A DNA stretch of 64,000 nucleotides from Fusarium oxysporum f. sp. lycopersici 4287 (Eukaryota; Ascomycota; Sordariomycetes; Hypocreales; Nectriaceae): the NCBI RefSeq assembly GCF_000149955.1, contig NC_030993.1, positions 1,707,048-1,771,047 of the forward strand, in the 5' to 3' direction. Position 1 is the first letter of the stretch. Each line of letters starts with the position of its first letter. The notes under the pieces were generated by a model. It saw only the letters and a list, made by a program, of their open reading frames with translations, had not been told where the DNA came from and searched no databases. Positions 1-12,300 of the stretch are shown piece by piece. Both the position numbers and the translations under genes were made by a program.

Positions 1-1638
1 AGTAACGTGAAAGTGGAGAGATCCAACAAAGTGGTAACGTACCAATCATCCACAGTCAGTGGAAAGTATTCGTACAAGGGATCGGCCCCCTCATCTGCAG
101 GACTGTTTTCCCTGTTCGCCCCTGCGGTGGTGTAGCCTTTGCCAGAATTGGGACTGTGCAGCTCGGCACTGGAGCGGTTCGGACTTCTCTCGTCTTCTGA
201 TAGCGATAGATTGATCGGCAGAGAAGCATTCTGACGTGGGATTGAATTTTTGTTATTGTGGGAATTTGTCGCCTTAGCAGAGTTGTTTGGATCGCTGGAC
301 CAAGCTGGTATCGGGGGTCTAGTCATTGTTGGCGATAAGGCGACTCGTTTTGCCGGATGTGGACTTGCAACGGGTTGAGGACTGGGTAGTGGATGGGTCA
401 TTGACCCAGGTGTTGCCCAGTCGTTCGGCTGCTTATCTGTCAGTTCTGTCCTTTATGTGCATGGACTGATTTGTGTCTTACCTGGAGATTTCCAGCAGGA
501 GGGAATCTTTGGGTGAAGTTCGTCGAATTCTCCCGTTCAAGTTTAAGCGTTGGGTGATCCACATTTGACGTCGATGTGCTTCTCCTCTCAAATCTCTTGT
601 CGCCTGTAAGAGGAACGTCCTTCCTGCTGTCGAAGTTTCTAGGACTCCGGCCACGAACAATGACTGGGCCAGATTTGATCTCCGATATTTTTATGAGTTC
701 ACCTGCCTGTGTCTTTCCCAGCAGGGTGATCTGGACCACGTAGTGCTGTTGCAAGCCCTTTCTTCTGCCGTTGTTGGCAGTAGCATGTTTGAACTGAAGC
801 CGTTTCCAAGATATAGGCAGAGAAACACGATGTGCGTCGATTTCCTGGCCTGTCGTTATATCCAGTGTGATAGTAGGCGGTGCTGAAACGCCTTTTGAGT
901 CATCACCTCCCTGGGGATTGGCGTTTTTCCAGGGGATCGATATTATTTCTGTAGCCTTTCCTTCGATGGATTCGATGGCTGCAATAGTCGCTACTAACTC
1001 GAATATTTGAATGTGCTGCCCTTGTTCATTCACAATATTCCTGATTCCGCGAGGGAGAGTGATCTGCCCCGAACACTGCCAGAGGTTGCGGCGATAACAA
1101 GTCAATTCCATCGGGCGTCCGGTTGATTCTCCTCCAAAGACATCCTCGGCAACGAAGAACATGCCATACAATTCAGCCGTCATGCCGGCTTCAACAAATT
1201 GGTTGTTCTCGTTGACAATGGTAGCATTGGAAACGGGAGCGGAGAACCCAAGAAGTTTATTATCGGGCTCCTGGGGAGATGATTCCTCGTGCAAGGCATC
1301 TTGATTCGGCGGAGGATCGAATTGTTGTCGAGTCGAGTATGAGAAGGGATCTTCAAAGGTCGAGGAAAAGGCATCCAAGTCGTACGAGGTGCCGAAAGGT
1401 AGAGTCTGCAGTGCAGCTCCATCACTGTAGATGTTAGTTTGACTAGCTCCCAAGCCAAAGTTGCGCGCGCGTTGCAAGTGCGCTGCAGTGCTTACAGAAG
1501 TGATTCATCAAATGTCATATCCTGGTCGAACACGTCCATATTCATACTCTGAGAGTGAGCAGATCCGAAGTTCATCGCCATCGCTTCGCTGGAAGAGGCG
1601 CCAGTTGGCAGCCCCGACATTGAGTTGTAGGTTGACAT
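1..1638 (-). CDS. ron1: NDT80/PhoG-like transcription factor, probable RON1 (3' end outside window)
   Basis: Regulator with an NDT80/PhoG (p53-like) DNA-binding fold. Exons read on the minus strand are 1638-1496, 1424-482 and 428-43. The introns are 71 and 53 nt, and the frame is kept across both. A GTACGT donor at 42 suggests a last exon beyond the left edge. About 490 residues are visible: a Ser/Met-rich acidic N-terminus, the NDT80 core with the basic RGRSPRNF stretch near its end, and a Pro/Ser-rich tail. The tail ends in an acidic DPLYEYFPL motif that I associate with VIB-1-type proteins. Filamentous fungi carry several NDT80 paralogues (VIB-1, FSD-1, RON-1). The adjacent GlcNAc-6-P deacetylase and GH3 genes favour RON1, the GlcNAc catabolism regulator; that choice is inference from context. 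The start is uncertain because the frame stays open upstream to 1815. Confidence 0.8.
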
Positions 1639-2406
1639 GGCATTGTTCAGTTGAGAAGAGCCGTCAAAGTCCCATTGGCGCGGCGGGGGAGACAGCGACA
1701 CAACGTGATCGCGCAAGTATGTGCAACGATGCAAAGGGATGAGAAATAGCTGGCGACACCGGCGATGACGGGTTGTTTTCCCGGTAGAGCGCCGAGTGTT
1801 TGGAGCGATGAGCAAACAGAGCCGAAAGAGTAGATAAGACAGGTTAAAGGTCGAGCAGAGCGAGGTAGAGATAGTCAGGTAGTATGAGGAGAGGCGGAGG
1901 CGGAGACGGAGAGAGTGTGGAGGGCCTGGGCTGCCGACCTCCAGCTACTGTAGGTAGGTTTGTGGAGAGACCCACTGGGCTGGCCAACCCTTTACTGTTC
2001 CCAGCGATAGGCTCTGATAGTTGATTGGCATTCGCTTCAACAATTGGCCGAGACAGAGCTTCATGTGAAGACTCGAGGCCCCGCGGGCATTGTCATCTGC
2101 TAAAAGGGAGCGCTATAAGAGGAAGCTTTAAGAGTTGTTCTTAGCGTTGTTTGCCATTTCGGCATCTTCCAGGAGGTTTTTATTATCCCATCAACGTCAA
2201 TTAAAATGAAGCACAACGTTTGCAGCGTTTGCAGTAATCTTTTATTTATCAATGCTTGCTTCATGCCCAATGCTTCCAGCTAATGCTCCCTAGGTCTTTG
2301 CCTTTCTAATAATAATGCTCTTTTAAATCTAGTTTCTGTTTCATGCAGCATACCTATTCTTATCATGAGGACGGGAACCAACAGCAACGCCAAGCCAACC
2401 AAACTT
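1639..2406. other. Spacer between the NDT80-like gene and the deacetylase gene
   Basis: This is the upstream region of the NDT80-like gene and the 3' flank of the deacetylase gene. The stretch 1816-1925 is purine-rich on plus and therefore pyrimidine-rich on the transcribed minus strand, as is common in fungal promoters and leaders. No convincing coding sequence is visible. Confidence 0.5.
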
Positions 2407-3846
2407 TCACATCAACTTGCTCTCCTTGGCAGAGTCAGACACCCTCTCACCAAACTTCCACACTTCGTCCAGCACGAGAACTTCATTCGTTCCCCTGACC
2501 TCGTCCTGTCTTTCGTATCCGTCTGACAAAATCACCAGATCTGCGTCAGCCCCCGATTCTAGTGAACCCTTGACTCCCTGTAAGCCAAGCATGGCTGCGG
2601 GTGTTGATGTGACCGCTCCAAGGGCCTGGGGAATACTAGCCCCAGTCCACTGTCTGAAATTATTGACACACTCGAGGAGAGTAATTGAGCTGATGAGAGT
2701 TAGATACAAGGCTCCGTAGGGTAGATCAGTACGTACCTCCCAGCAATCGTGTCAGAGTTCTCGAGGAGCAATTTAGAACCTTGCTTGACAATGTTGCATG
2801 TGTATTCTCCGTTTGTCCACGGATAGGCCCCATCCGGGAGACCAACAAGATGCATAGCATCCGTGACCAGGATAAAGCCATCAGGATGAGCGCTGTAGGC
2901 GATTTTGATAGTCGTAGGATGCAAATGAATGCCATCTGAGATGATGCCAAAGTAAGGTCGTGGCAGACTCTCAGCCTTGCCCAAAACTCCAAAGACACCT
3001 GGGTTTCTGTGATGCAATGGACGCATGGCATTGAAGAGGTGTGTAATCATTGTAGCACCCTTACTAACAGCTTGCGATGTCTCTTCATATGTTGCCTCGG
3101 TGTGGCCAACTGAATATATGATTCCTCTTGATGTGATCTCTGGGATTAGGTTCATCATCTGTCCGCGTTCCGGCGCTGCTGTAATCATCTTGATCGGCAT
3201 TGGCGCGCCATCGGAGCGAGGGGTTATATTCTCACGACCATAACATTGCTCAATGTCCTCTATCGATTCAGCTTGTGTGAGGACATCGACATTGTGAACT
3301 CCATTCTTGGTGGGACTCAAGAAATCAGTGGGTACACAATCGAACGCTTACCGAATTCTGCTACGGTATGATAGGATCCGCAGTTCCCCAGACGGGCCAA
3401 GATACGGGAGGGCCTGGCAGGCGTTAGCTTCATGTACGATTGCCCCACCAAAAAGGGAGGCGTACCTTTTGGTATAATTCAGGCCGTTGACTGGTGATGG
3501 TTGGGATGTACGATGTGACCCCTGTCTTGACCAGTAGCCGATTGATCTTTTGGATGTTTTTGCCATATTCGGACATGTCATCCAGTAAGGTTGAGAAGTT
3601 GAAGCCAAAGGCACCGTTGAGCTGGCACTCGATCAGACCTGGTGCAATGATGCGTCCGCCAAGGTCAAGAGTATTGTCAGGCATGTTGCGGCCGCCATAG
3701 AATGAAGCCTGGCTATCGATGATCTTGCCAGTAATGGAGCTGACCCAAAGGTCCTCCCAGACCAAGTCGTTGCCCTTCAGCAACCGACAGTTGGTGAACT
3801 TAGTGAGGCCATTCTTGGGTAGGGTCGGCGAGACGGCGATAGGCAT
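2407..3846 (-). CDS. dac1: N-acetylglucosamine-6-phosphate deacetylase, damaged at the first metal-ligand motif
   Basis: NagA/DAC1-family amidohydrolase, which converts GlcNAc-6-phosphate to glucosamine-6-phosphate and acetate in the cytosol. Clear exons are 3846-3466, 3413 onward, up to 2737, and 2689-2407. Two introns are convincing (3465-3414 with a GCTAACG branch; 2736-2690). Visible family features are PGLIECQLNG, TGVTSYIPT, SVGHTEAT (His near 219), THLFNAM (His near 240), SDGIHLHP and LVTDAMH (Asp near 300). The expected HxEGPF segment just before SPTKNGVHN is absent. An in-frame TAA (3348-3350) lies there, and it can only be skipped by assuming a 36-nt intron (3351-3316), too short to trust. 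The best model has 434 residues. It may be a pseudogene, a diverged paralogue, or a sequence error. It is divergent from the GH3-GNAT gene. Confidence 0.8.
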
Positions 3847-4390
3847 ATTGAAGATGGGCTGAGGGAGTCTGTGATGAAGAATTAGATATCTCAAAGTGGG
3901 TTGTTTTAATGCTTTCTATCTTGAGTTGAAAGTCCCTAAGGACAATGAATCATATAAAATGAAAGGCGAGTCGTGGTATACTAGTATTTTCCAGAGAGTC
4001 CATCCTCGGAAGTCTAAAGCCCTATCAAGCCGCCGACAGCGGCCACGTTTTTTTCCAGATAGCATGGAAAAAGTCATTTCGTCATTACGATTCAGTAACC
4101 GTGCCATCTGGTCCCAAGCAGACGGTGCCATCGTTGAAGCCGTGATAGTGAGACTGTGTGGGGATTTTTGGGTCTGAACATGGTATGGTTCCCTTTTGCT
4201 ATGTTGCTGTGCATATTGACAGCCAGAGACCAGGGTGCAGTGGAATACAAAGACCATGCCATCCGTCCATTTTTGCCTCAGAAGTAATGTTCATCCTTAC
4301 CTGGTTCAATCTCTCGCGTCGCAACACAACGTGAAACGGACCTCTTTGTCGCCGACCATTTGTTGCTGTTGTTCCATGTAACGTTAACTC
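3847..4390. promoter_or_regulatory. Divergent promoter between deacetylase and GH3-GNAT genes
   Basis: A 544-nt spacer separates the two oppositely transcribed GlcNAc-pathway genes, so it should hold both promoters. ORFs crossing it lack family resemblance and splice support. No specific binding site could be assigned by eye. Confidence 0.45.
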
Positions 4391-7300
4391 ATGGGGCGTA
4401 ACCCATCAAATCGCCTGCCATCAGAAACAGCCAACGAAACAGGACGACCCCACTTCCCTATCGCCCAACAGCTGGCTCTTTCCACAACTGACCAATCAAT
4501 ATACACCAATCGCATCAGCCGAGGTTTAGGCGGTCGGCAACACTCCACCTCCACTCCAATGGCCCCTCCTCCTGCTGGGTCAACGTCTAGCTCATCCTCT
4601 CGAGAAGGCTACCGCAGTGTCAATGCATCTCATCGTTACCTCAAGCACGCGGGGCCATCAAGGGATGAGCCAGAACCACAGCAGAAGAGATCAAAGTACC
4701 ATGTGACGAGGCATCGACGCCGCCCAACCATCATGGCCCATACAGACAATAGTGACCTGGATCCAGCATGGCAAGATCTTGACCGGTACGTACCCACTCA
4801 CCTCACCTCACTTCCTGTCAGTCCCGTCGAGTCGCGTCTCCCGGACGGCGCGGGATGTCAAGGGCCGTCTCTCCACTCTTCGGCTCCGAATCTCGGAGAA
4901 TTTCATTCATTCACTCACTCGACATCATGATGCTAACTGGCTGTTCGGTAGTGCCATTGGGCAGATCCTGATTATGGGCTGGGATGGCACTGAAGTTACC
5001 CCCCAGATCAGGAGCCTCATTGAGGATCATCACCTGGGTTCCATTATACTTACAGCCAAGAACCTTAAATGTGAGCTCTACTTCCAGACACGTGTCTTGC
5101 TTCATTACTCTAACATTGCCAAGCTGCTCAGCAAACAGCAGAGCTGGTCCAGGAATTACAGACCATTGCTAAAAATGCTGGTCATTTACAACCTCTTCTC
5201 ATCGCCCTCGATCAGGAGAATGGAGGAGTCAACAGTCTTTTTGACGAAGACTACGTATGCCAATTTCCCAGTGCCATGGGCGTCGCAGCTACTGGTCGGG
5301 CCGACCTAGCATATGAAGTGACAAAGGCTACTGCTACTGAGATCTCGGCATGCGGTGTCAACCTCATGCTAGGACCCGTCCTGGATGTATTGAATAATGC
5401 TCGCTACCAGCCTTTGGGAGTGCGTGCTACCGGAGACGACCCCCAAGAAGTATCACAATATGGCCTGGCGGCTCTACGAGGAATTCGAGATGCTGGAATT
5501 GCTTCATGTGGAAAGCATTTCCCATCGTACGGAAATCTGAACTTTCTGGGCTCAAACCTAGATGTGCCCATTATCACTCAAACACTAGAGGAACTCAGCA
5601 TCAGCGCTCTGGTTCCATTCCGAAATGCCGTTGCCTCGGGAAAATTAGATGCTATGTTCATTGGAGGCTGCGGCATATCCAATCCGTCCATGAATGTGAG
5701 TCATGCTTGTCTTTCAGATCAAGTTGTGGATGAGCTCCTACGCGATGAGCTTGGATTCAACGGGGTCGCAATTTCAGAGTGCTTGGAGATGGAGGCTCTC
5801 AGTCATGAACTTGGTGTCCAGAATGGTGTTATCATGGCCGTCGAAGCAGGCTGTGACCTTGTCCTCCTCTGCCGTGCCTATGACGTCCAACTTGAAGCTA
5901 TCAAAGGCCTGAAGCTCGGTTATGAAAATGGCATTGTGACGAAGGAGCGAATTTTTACCTCTCTGAGAAGGGTACTTAACCTGAAATCGACCTGTACCTC
6001 TTGGGAGAAGGCGTTGAACCCTCCAGGCATTTCTTTGCTTTCTCAACTTCATCCATCTCATCTTGCTCTATCACTCCAAGCCTACGATGATTCCATCACA
6101 ATCATTCGAGATAAGGAGAAACTTATCCCACTCACAGCCTCAATGCATCCTGGAGAAGAGCTCCTCTTGTTGACCCCTTTAGTCAAGCCGCTGCCTGCAT
6201 CTTCACTCACCAAAAAGTTACTGGCAGCCAAAGACAGCCAGAACCAAGCAGAAGGACAACATGAGATGTGGGCGCATAATGGTCGTGACCGAAGCGCGAT
6301 ATTGAGTGGAGAGGGTGTCTTCCGAGAATTTGGCAAGTCTCTCGCTCGAGCTCGTAATGAAAAGTTACTTCACACAAGCTATACGGCTAATGGAGTTCGT
6401 CCAGGTAACACTCTTATTTTCAGTAGATGAAATTCCTTCTGACCAGATTTAGTTCACGAAAACCTGATCCACAGAGCATCTTGTATCATTATTGTCACGG
6501 CTGATGCCAATCGAAACCTTTATCAAGCTGGTTTCACTAAGCACGTTGATATGATGTGCTCTATGCTTCGAACCAGGGGTCAAAAAAAGCAACTGATTGT
6601 AGTGGCAGTCAGCTCTCCGTATGATTTTGCAATGGATAAATCCATTGGCACATACCTCTGCACCTTCGACTTCACCGAGAACGCTCTCCATGCTCTTGCA
6701 AGGACACTAGTTGGAGAAATTGCACCCCTTGGGACGCTCCCCGGTACACTGCGCAAGAGCAAGAAGGTTCTCAAGTCCAGACAGCACTGGCTGGTAGAAG
6801 AATACAGTGCGAAACGTGACGCATCTGCTTTGAACGACCTACTTCGAGCTGTTCACCGAGCAAGCGCACCAGACCTGCAGTTTCTACGCACAACAACTGC
6901 TGCTTCCTTTCAGCTCAATAATGCCAATATTGCCGAATCACATTTTGTGGTTAGAAATAGCAGCACCAACGCGTTGTACGGCTTTGCTGCTACTTACTTT
7001 GTTCACGGTGTTGGTATCCTTGGGGGTGTCTTTGTCGAGCCCACCAAACGGGATGTATCGATCGGAAGGTCGCTTCATCGACGGGCGCTCAGAAGTCTCA
7101 TGCAGCGACGAGGAATTAAGCAAGTCCAGATAGGGTCAGCGTTTCCTGGAGTTTTCCTGGGCATTCCCAATGATGTCGAGGTCAACACAATCAAAGAGTG
7201 GTTTGCGAACAGTGGCTGGGATGTCCAGTTTCCACGACGCGTATCAAACATGATTTTACGGGAAGTGGCAAGCTGGTCTGCCCCAGAAGGGTTGTCCCAG

Positions 7301-7833
7301 AGCATACAGAGAGCCGGTATCAGCTTTGACCTGATTCATGATTTGGACAACGCGGATGGTGTTCTCAGCCATGTTCGTAACAACGCAAACCCTGAGGTAT
7401 TAGAACTGTACCGTCATGCGCTGTCAGAATCGAAGTTGAGTGGGATTGTCCGGGCCAAGGACGCGACAGGTACCTTGTTGGGCACAATCATTGTTTGCAA
7501 GCAGCGCAGTCCATTGGAAACTCATATCCCTTCATTGGTATCACGCTCTGAGGACATCGGCGGCATCATTGCTCCAGTTGTACCTCCTGGACCACAAACA
7601 ACCCTCGTCTTGCAAGGTTTGACGCTCATGGGCATTCGTCAGGCCAGGAGTCACAAAGCTACAAAAGTGGTCCTTGGTTGCGTAAGTCAGCCATCCTCCC
7701 CAATGTTTCAATGTCGCTAACAAATCAGGTTGTGGATGATACTGAGTCCCTCACAGCGATGGGCTTTGAGACACTCCAAGAGTTCGAGGAAATCACAAAC
7801 TCCCCAGAGAATGTAATTATCCCTCACTTCTAA
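4391..7833 (+). CDS. nag3: GH3 beta-N-acetylhexosaminidase-like protein fused to a GNAT acetyltransferase (NAG3 type)
   Basis: Fusion protein of about 1044 residues. Exons are 4391-4785, 4952-5070, 5124-6404, 6447-7681 and 7729-7833; every junction keeps frame. The first ~130 residues are low-complexity, and ATG 4733 is an alternative start (930 residues). The GH3 part begins at AIGQILIMGWDG and contains KHFPSYG (Lys302-His303). The position of the usual NagZ-type Asp nucleophile reads ISECLEME (Glu390). The C-terminal half has a GNAT core (ILGGVFVEPTKRDVSIG) and a second GNAT-like segment. This architecture is known from the fungal GlcNAc cluster (nag3 in Trichoderma), so a role in releasing or modifying GlcNAc is inferred. 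The 42-nt third intron is short. A final intron 7813-7861 is also plausible and would move the stop to 7879. Confidence 0.85.
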
Positions 7834-8002
7834 AGCTACAACAGCTACTGACAAACAACAGTTTTCCAACATAGTATAAATAAGGGAACACGATGGATGT
7901 GTTATCACGAATCTACCGGGAAATTTATGATTAGCGAATGAAGTACATGCTGCCTTGAATAATATGCGTTGTAAGCTTTGCTACATCCTAGGTCATGCCT
8001 CA

Positions 8003-8812
8003 TTATTCTACACTTCGATGATATTCTCCCACGCCGTCTCCCAGTTCTTGCATCGAGTCTTTGAAGGAAGACTTCTTGGTGTTGGCAGTGAAGTCGCCAG
8101 TATCAACGTAACACTCCATCCCAGTCAGAAAGCTAAGTCCCTCTTTCGGCAAGGGGTTTTGGACTTGGCCATAATCTACTATAAAACGGTCTCAAATTTC
8201 CCTGTACTCGAATGTCACGCACGGCCTGATGCCCTAGAGATGAACACTAGGCAGAAGATATTGCGAGGCTCCCCGGGAAAGCTATTCTTGTTCTTGAGTG
8301 TCAGCAGAACCATGTGAATTTGGTGAATCAAATGATTGGATCTCCTCTAAAGATAGGTTGGTAACTTCTGGCATGGTTTCTCAAATCATCTAAACACTTG
8401 AATTGGTATCAAGCTTGTCCAGTGCTTGTCAGGCATCGGTCGCCAAGTCAATATTCATGCTCTTAGTTGGTATTGTCCAGCCATTCGAATTCAACCAATA
8501 TCAGGGCATTAGGAGACTTGGCAAATTGCTCGGTGTCGTCGTGCTGAATAGGGTCTCCGGGTGTTCATCCTAGGATGCCCACTGTTGTATTTTACCGTCA
8601 GAATACTCAGTTGGACCGGCGATAAGCATTCTTCGCCCTCCTGGCCGGTAACATCGCTGGAGTCTTCATATCGTGCACTTACCCTTGAATGTGAGGCTCA
8701 GCTCAGTGTCCTCAGGTCGCTCGAGATCATCTGTGTCTTCAGAGCTCTCGTTTGTAGGACTGCTCTCAATCTGAGTCAAGGTCCCTTTGATTTCTAGAAT
8801 TTGCAAGTTCCA
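8003..8812 (-). pseudogene. Decayed protein-coding gene, family unknown
   Basis: Four blocks on the minus strand read like protein but lie in different frames and are separated by stops. About 8805-8690 is an acidic Ser/Glu-rich stretch containing ESSEDTDDLERPEDTE. About 8542-8465 contains ALILVEFEWLDNTN. About 8373-8286 contains LSLEEIQSFDSPNSHGS. About 8165-8003 contains GMECYVDTGDFTANT and ends in TAA. The order and spacing fit one former gene of roughly 250 codons, or a live gene whose introns I could not resolve. I do not recognise the family. Plus-strand ORFs here look like shadows. Confidence 0.4.
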
Positions 8813-9373
8813 TCTTAGTCAAAGTCTCCTCCCCTCCCTATGAAGAAGCATGATGAGCCTACGTCAGCTTTGGTTTAAGGCCCTTCAAGACTCATACTAT
8901 TGTATCTTCTGCGGATACCCCATCTTGAGATCGCTTTGAACTCCTCTGTTAAACAATTCTGACTGCTCACCACGCCACTCAGCAGCAAATATCACGACAC
9001 ACGATAGCAGGGAATTAAGCCATAACAATGTACTTTGAATGAGAATAAGGAAAAATATCTTTGTTTGTCGAAACACTTCAACACACTTCCGCATATGCTG
9101 AGTCCATCAGAAAGTCCGTTAAAAATAATATGTCCTTCGCCATGTATTGTTTGATTGTCCTTTTACCCGTTGCCAAGTTAAAACTCCGTGAATAATAAGC
9201 ACCGGGATTTCCCACCAATCTAATAACCGTTTTCGTACAGATAGTCATCTCGGAAGAGCAACAAGCAGAATAGATCGTCAAGAGGTGATCGAAGTGGAGT
9301 GGCGGAAAAGTGTATCGGTGTGTATGTCGCTTATAAAAATGAAAAGTAAAAGGGAAAAGTTGCTCCTGGTCGT
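8813..9373. other. Spacer downstream of the SREBP gene
   Basis: Presumed 3' flank of the SREBP gene. ORFs of 65-100 codons on the minus strand show no family features and no supported splice structure. Nothing else is seen. Confidence 0.4.
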
Positions 9374-12300
9374 CTAACATCCGTCATCTTCACATTCATC
9401 AAGGCTTCCGTAGCCGGTATCCGAATCAATTCCCACCACGCTCTTGTTGATGGCCAGGCACCGGCTAACGACCTTCTCTCGTACATCAGAAGCAACGCCA
9501 CACTTCTCCCCGGGAGATCCGCCCATCCATAGACGAAGACCACCAGATAGTCGCTCAAGAGAGGCCTGGAAGGTCTCAGCTGCTGCTTTGTGCTCGTAGA
9601 GCTCCTCCATCAACTCGAGGGTTGCGGTGCATCCAAGAAGAGACATCTGCAGGGCGTTGCCACGAGTCATGATTGACTCAATCATACGGAGTCCTTGGTG
9701 GGTGCTTCCAGGAGTGCATTCGACGCGTCGGAGGTGAGCGATGGCCATGGCGCATCGTAGGGCAAGTCGGAGATCGGGAGTAGAAGCCTGGAAGCTTGAG
9801 TCAACGACACAAATGGAAGAGCTCAGGAGAGCATCGACCTTTTCGTTGCCCATTGATTGCAAGGCAGAGGCGATGTTAGCGCCGCGTGCCTTATCAACGA
9901 GAACTGCTCGTGCCACGATAGCCCGAGCCTGTGCGGTTGATCCCAAGGGTGCAGCCTTGATGGTGAGTTCGATATCTTCTACCTTAGTGCTGAGCGTTTC
10001 TTCGTCCCTTTCCAATGTGGCGACCAAAGTTCGGTGTAGGAATTGGGTCGACCACCAGGCAGCAACAGCATCAAGGGGAGATCCAATAGCGGTATCATCA
10101 ACAACAGAATCCATGCCATCCATAGGGGTCACAACGTTGTAATCAGTATCGGTATTGAAAGCCAGGTTGTGCGCTCGCTGAATAACATCGTCGTTGAGCA
10201 CTTCATCGCAGTCCTGTTCAACTAACAGAGCGAGATGTTCGGGCAAATCGTCGTCATGCTGCTCGGAGGACTCGCGGTGAAGTTGAGTAAGGAGACGATT
10301 CAGCTGACGGGCCTCGTTCCACTTGCTACGAGCAAGTTTGGCAGCGACGATGTTGATTGCCCCAAGTTGAAGTCGGTTCTGGCTCAGGTCCCAGAGAAGA
10401 ACGCGAATATGGAGGGCCTTGAGCATGAGCCTAGCAGGAGTGTCGGGGAGAGTGCCGGAAGCGAGGAGTGTGAGAATAAGACGGCTCTTGTTGATCTCAA
10501 CGTCGCCGCCAGCCAACTGCGAGTCAAGGGCAATGCTCCAGGCCTGGACACGAGCGGTTTCCTGCTCCTGAGTCAAACCGGTGATTGCTTGATAACCATG
10601 AACTCCAATTGCATTTCGGAGGCTGAGCTTGAGAGTCTTCAAGATGAGAGCTGCCGCCTCGAGGAAGAAATTGTGACGAGGGACCCATACGGTCTGGATA
10701 GCGGTAAGCCAAGCTTGTCGGCGGACATGAATTGGTGAAGCGAGCGATGGCGCTGCCTGAAGGACCCCGACTTGTGGTTTCTTCGACTTTTGTGGAGCTT
10801 GTGTGAATAGTGAAGGAACAAACACCCAAAGGAATGTTCCAAGTAGGAGAATAATTCGAAGTGAAGTATGTAGATGATAGCCTCCGACGGTCAAGTCAAG
10901 GCCGCTCGCTGCACTCTTCAGAAGCTGAATAGGCATAGCGAACAAACCACGACCTTCAGGCTTCTCATTGCTGACTTCATCCTCACGCATCGCCTCCAGA
11001 ATCATGAGACCGGCAAGTGAGCCGACCATCAATTTACCAAAGTAAGGGCCGGCATTGTTCCACCGACCTTGCTGCATTTGCTGTTGCTGTTGAAGCTGCT
11101 GCTGTCGAATGAGCGCGGGATTTCCACCGCGAAACTGTTGTTGGGGTACAGGATATGGTTGGCCAGAAGCCATTTGTTGCGTAATGATTCTCTTCATATC
11201 ATCGGGAACTTGAATCATTCCTCCTGGTTGCGCGTTGCCGTCCTGTGACGGGCCTCCGACAAACTGCTGCGCATCCTGTGCATATTGGATTGGCGTAGGT
11301 GGTTGCTGAAGAGGGCTGATGGCGCCATTCATCGCCCCGGCCATGAAAAGCTTTTCGAAGGCGGCAATTCGGGCTTGCATAGCACCATTTTCGTCGAGTA
11401 GCCGATTGTTACGCTTCTCGAGATGTCGGATATATTCAGTCGCCTTGCTCAAAACCTATCCAGGGATTAGCGTGAGTTATATCGCTAGAAAGAGCACAGC
11501 GTACTGTAGCCTTGTTCAGCTTATGAGCTGGGGTCAGACCATGGAGTTCCTCGCGATCTTCAGTCGTGTCTTCACCTCGCGCGCTCTTCGACATGATGCG
11601 AAGACTGGGAACGCTATCTCTCAAAGCGGCGATCTTGTCATTCAGATTGGTTCGATACCGCTTCTCAATCATATTATGGGCGGTCTTCTTCACTGGTTGA
11701 TCGCCATCCTCTTCCTCTTCCTCTTCGTCCTCAGGGTCGGCGGAAGACTTGCGCTTTCGCGATGCTTTCGAAGATCCATCGGCAGGATCCGGTGACGAAA
11801 AAACACCCCTTCTGAGTTCGCCATTTGCCGAGTCCGGGCTAGAGGCGCTCTTCGGTGAGTGGTATTGGAGATGTGGCGGCATGGCGATGTTGCGCAGCTT
11901 CTCCTGCAGAGCAGGAGTCAGATGGCTGATAAGGGCTGGCTGAAGTACGGTGTTGTCGTTGAAACTAGCCTGTCGCAGGGAAGGATTTGAAGCGGCGTAG
12001 ATTGATTCGGGGCTGAGAGTGGTTGCCGGAAGGCCGTCGATGCCGGTAGAGATGGGAAGCTGTTGAAGGTTCTGCTGATCCTGACCGAAAGCGAGATTCC
12101 AAGGAGAAGGTTGATAGCTGGTTTGAGCAGGAGGTGCGGTGCTGCTAGAGGGGTCGTACGAGTCGTAAGGGGGAGTGCCGGTGAACTGCCATGCAGCGTC
12201 GTAGTATTGTTGCTGGGTCTGGGGACGGGAGGAATCGTTGGGCAGGGAGGTTGAGGAGGGGTCGGATTTCACGACCGAGCCATCATCGACGAAACCACCT

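Noticed and set aside
2417..2719. 100-codon plus-strand ORF
   Set aside because: It is exactly antisense to the last deacetylase exon, which has clear family motifs.
3316..3351. A genuine 36-nt intron in the deacetylase gene
   Set aside because: It is shorter than other introns here (41 nt or more), has a poor acceptor context, and its removal still leaves the metal-ligand motif missing.
9741..10738. Plus-strand ORFs of up to 167 codons
   Set aside because: They are antisense to the SREBP C-terminal region and have no family features of their own.
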